From: Lytechinus pictus
Lineage: Eukaryota; Echinodermata; Echinoidea; Temnopleuroida; Toxopneustidae
DNA: 64,000 bases
Direction: 5' to 3'
NCBI RefSeq assembly: GCF_037042905.1
Contig: NC_087245.1
Span: forward strand, 12,772,501-12,836,500
Below, piece after piece: positions 61,075-64,000 of this stretch. The position numbers and the translations under genes are program-made. The first letter of the stretch is position 1. The number at the start of each line of letters is the position of its first letter. The notes below the pieces were generated by a model. It saw only the letters and a program-made list of their open reading frames with translations, did not search any database and had not been told where the DNA came from.

Positions 61075-63276
61075 AGATCAGATGAAAGTTTAAAGGGGCA
61101 AGCCATTGTGTATTAGCAATGGTTACCTCCTCAATTATTTGTCTGATTGGTTTAATTCCAGTGCCATTGTTTTATCTGCAAGTTTCATGAAGATGCACTG
61201 CCTTAAAAGGCCAATGAAATAAGAATTTTCAAAAAATGAATATATTCGAAAAATTAAACACATGTCCAGGGAGAATATTATCTATGTTAGGAAAAATCAA
61301 GGTGATTTGAAACTTGCAGCAGTATTCACCTGCACAGTATACAACATGAAGCCTGTCATGGCTGAAGGCCAAATTTAACCTAGATTAAAATTTCATTTTT
61401 CCCTTTTATAATTGTTCTTTTGTGTACTGTGTCTATAAATTTAGAGTAAAGTAATCTGGAAAATTTAAAACATTCTGTCCATGTAAATTATTTCTCATAG
61501 CAATAATTGTTCACTAAATATCAATAACTAGAATCACACTGAAATCTGCATAACAGGTTGACATAGCTTTGCATAAGGTTAATATTGGCATTTGCTTAAA
61601 TTAAACCAGCTAAACCTTCTCCCATTTTTTAGTCTTGCAGAATGGCAGTTTTTCTTGTTGGTCCTCACAGTTTGGCAGTTGTCTGAGTGATAATCTTTAA
61701 TTTTTATTTTAGACAAAGATTGAGGAAATATTCAGTGAATATCATATCACTGATATCCATTGTGTAGAATTTTTTTTTTCTTCAAATAATTCTTGAATGG
61801 ATTGCAAACCTCTCAATCTATTATTATGAAATCAAAATTCATTTAGTAGTGCTTACAAAAAGATGTGTGGCACACAAAGAATTTTCTAGAAATCAAAATG
61901 TTAGCAGGCCCATTCACACTAGCTATAAAAAACTGCAAACTTAAAAATTATTGAGTTGTCATGGCAACTTCTCCAAGGTAGACTGTTAAGAACCATAGAA
62001 ATTTAAAGAAATCCTTGAGGTTTGTATGAAACATACTGAAATTATGTGTAGAAAATGAATTTCCATTGAAAAAATTGTCTTTTCCATTTCTTTTAAACCT
62101 GTAATACCATTGAAACTTGATCGAAAAATTGATTTTTGGGGGTCATAGAAAAAGTACACAGTACAAACATGATTTGTTCTGCAAAGGTAAACTCAATAAG
62201 GCCCTGATTTATTCATTTTATTCAACTAAACACTGCTTATTCCTTCTTTGAAACAATATCATCATTTACTTGGACATCAATTAATGACCTGCTTTCAATG
62301 CTTTGCTATCCCATACCCCCCCCATGTTCTATTCATCATCACTCTTATCAAGATTTGAACTCAAGTTTATGAAATACATTTTTATTGTCTACTTACTTGT
62401 TTATATTAATAGAATTATCATGGTGAACTGTAATTTTCATTGTTTATTGAAATTAAAATTGTTAATTGATATTTATTTTGTAAATTTGAATTATTATGGT
62501 AAATCCAGATTATTGTAATTTCAAAATGTATTTTTGTTGCAGAAATTATATGCAATTTATATGTTGTTTTTTTCTTCGTCACTGTTAATTCAATGGCAAT
62601 GCAGCCTTCGAGCAGCAATAATTGAATAAATACATCTTGAATCTTGAATAAAGTTTCGAATAATAAGTAGGGAACAAGAACAGATTTTTTCATTATGATT
62701 TCCCAGCAAACAGAAAATCAATGTTCCTTGATGTGTGTCAGAGAGAACCTTGCAAGGAATAAATAACAGCAATGCATAACTACAATAGGCCAAGGATTGG
62801 GCAGCGTAATTATGACCCACTGCAGAACTCATTGTCGACCACTGTGTAAAACATGCTCTATTTTGATGAGGTAGAGGTATATGATTACGAAACAGTGCTG
62901 TCATTATCATTCTCTTCTATCTTGCATGAAATAAAAATACTAAAAGCATGTCAAATTATGATTTTTTTCATGACAAAGTTTATCATGCCTTTTCTGTTCT
63001 AGACATGACCTGTTGAACCACAATATTTTTTTTTAAACACCATTACAACATAAACAATAGATGAATTATGGATGACTTTACAAATAATTGGAATATAGCA
63101 AGCTAGCAACAGATTTCTGAACTGCCTCTAGACAAATTATTTTAGTTGATTTACAGGGATATAATAGTATATCATACCTACATTAGTCATATATTTGTAG
63201 GTAAGGTACATGTAGATATTTCGCCCAGTGTTGAATGATGTAGTTTGGAATATAAAACTGTTTGCTAGGACATATA
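61075..63276. other. AT-rich DNA, no gene recognised
   Basis: No credible exon seen on either strand. Near 62620 a short direct repeat (ATCTTGAATCTTGAATAAAG) resembles the tail of an old retroelement, but nothing upstream supports one. Confidence 0.45.
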
Positions 63277-63585
63277 GGCCTGTATTCTGAAGTCGGATTT
63301 AACTTAGACCATGGTCTAACTCTGTGCTAAACTTATGGGAAACCAAACAGATCAAAATTTAGTTTACAGTGAATGCTTCTCATGTTTACTGTGCTCTTTA
63401 CTAAATCTTTAATGGTGAAGACAACTGTCATACGTATCTTTCCAAGGCATTTAATGTTTCTGGAGTCAAATGAGCTGATACATTGAACTTCTTCTGTTAT
63501 AAATTTATGTAACAACTGGCTTTCCATAGTTAAACCACAACTTTAAACCCGAGTTTAAATTAAACCCGAGTTCAGAATACGGGCC
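63277..63585. mobile_element. TIR element, GTATTCTGAA family (second copy)
   Basis: GGCCTGTATTCTGAAGTCGG at the left faces GAGTTCAGAATACGGGCC at the right. Inner blocks include CCATGGTCTAACTCTGTGC and CCATAGTTAAACCACAACTT. It matches the layout of 18563-18843. Confidence 0.7.
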
Positions 63586-63793
63586 ATGGACTCCATCTCA
63601 CACAGGAGTGTGACTGATCCAATCAATCTATGGAAAGCCACTGACACCGCAATCATACGTTTGCACACTGCCATGTGATTCTTCTTGTTAAAGGGGATAA
63701 GTGCGTACACTCACAAACAAAGAATGATGGCATTACTGGCTTTACATAGTTGTGATTGATTCAATTGATCACAGTCCTTTCTAAAACAGGGCC
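63582..63793. mobile_element. TIR element, GATTGATCCAATCAATC family (second copy)
   Basis: GGCCATGGACTCCATCTCAC then GTGACTGATCCAATCAATC at the left; TGTGATTGATTCAATTGATC and AAAACAGGGCC at the right. It directly abuts, or slightly overlaps, the end of the preceding element. Confidence 0.65.
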
Positions 63794-64000
63794 ATTGATA
63801 AACTTTCAGCCCAAACTTTGGCACTTCACATTCCTGTCATTCTATCAAGCGTACCTTTCAAAACAGCTCCATGAAACACATCCTGGGTTCAATTTCACAA
63901 GACTTATTTTTGAAAGATACCATGCCATGGTATGTGATTGGCCAATAGCAAACTTGTCATACAAATTTTGCATTTGTTGTTATAGCAAGTTTCTACTTGA

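Noticed and set aside
57077..64000. KAT2B, the next gene in the human order
   Set aside because: No frame resembling its acetyltransferase or bromodomain was seen in this part, so it is not claimed.

Overview
The window is nuclear DNA from an animal, most likely a sea urchin or another echinoderm. The evidence is GT-AG introns, AT-rich intergenic DNA, abundant TACATGTA-type palindromes, and several short foldback elements (for example the GGGCCC..GTTTCATAAAG family) of a kind I associate with echinoid genomes. The species call is inference; no marker gene settles it.

Two genes are convincing and lie tail to tail. A Rab5 GTPase is on the + strand: four 3' coding exons between 9508 and 13329, carrying the G3, G4 and G5 motifs and a CCKN prenylation end. 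Its P-loop exon was not found and probably lies upstream of the window. A PP2C-like protein matching PP2D1 is on the - strand: two coding exons, 25148-23876 and 23235-22160, 782 residues. It has an N-terminal zinc-finger-like motif, and at least one expected catalytic Asp is replaced by Cys, so it is probably a pseudophosphatase. In human, RAB5A and PP2D1 are also convergent neighbours, so this looks like an old conserved gene pair.

Region by region. 148-2258 is a 1,055-bp tandem duplication, each copy with a TGACGTCA site. 2652-4474 holds about ten copies of a dyad motif, TGTCCCGTACGACACA. 5.6-7.6 kb holds small inverted-repeat elements. 9.5-13.3 kb is Rab5, with a nested transposon in one intron. 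13.3-22.1 kb is the gap between the two genes, with many foldback elements and a striking 25-bp hairpin at 17861. 22.1-25.2 kb is PP2D1. 25.2-28.8 kb is its 5' side, with diverged tandem repeats and a possible 5' non-coding exon.

The main discovery candidate is 28860-56783, a 27.9-kb unit. It has about 850-bp inverted terminal arms and is bounded on both sides by the same 9 bases, CTGGCATGG (28851-28859 and 56784-56792), which looks like a target-site duplication. Its interior is almost entirely a 227-bp satellite. One block (29911-51128) is in + orientation and is organised as a 9-monomer, 2,032-bp higher-order repeat. A shorter block (51129-55480) is in - orientation. No transposase is visible. 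It looks like a very large non-autonomous foldback transposon that carries, or grew, a higher-order satellite array, inserted upstream of PP2D1. From 57.1 kb to the end I see no gene, only AT-rich DNA and three more foldback elements.
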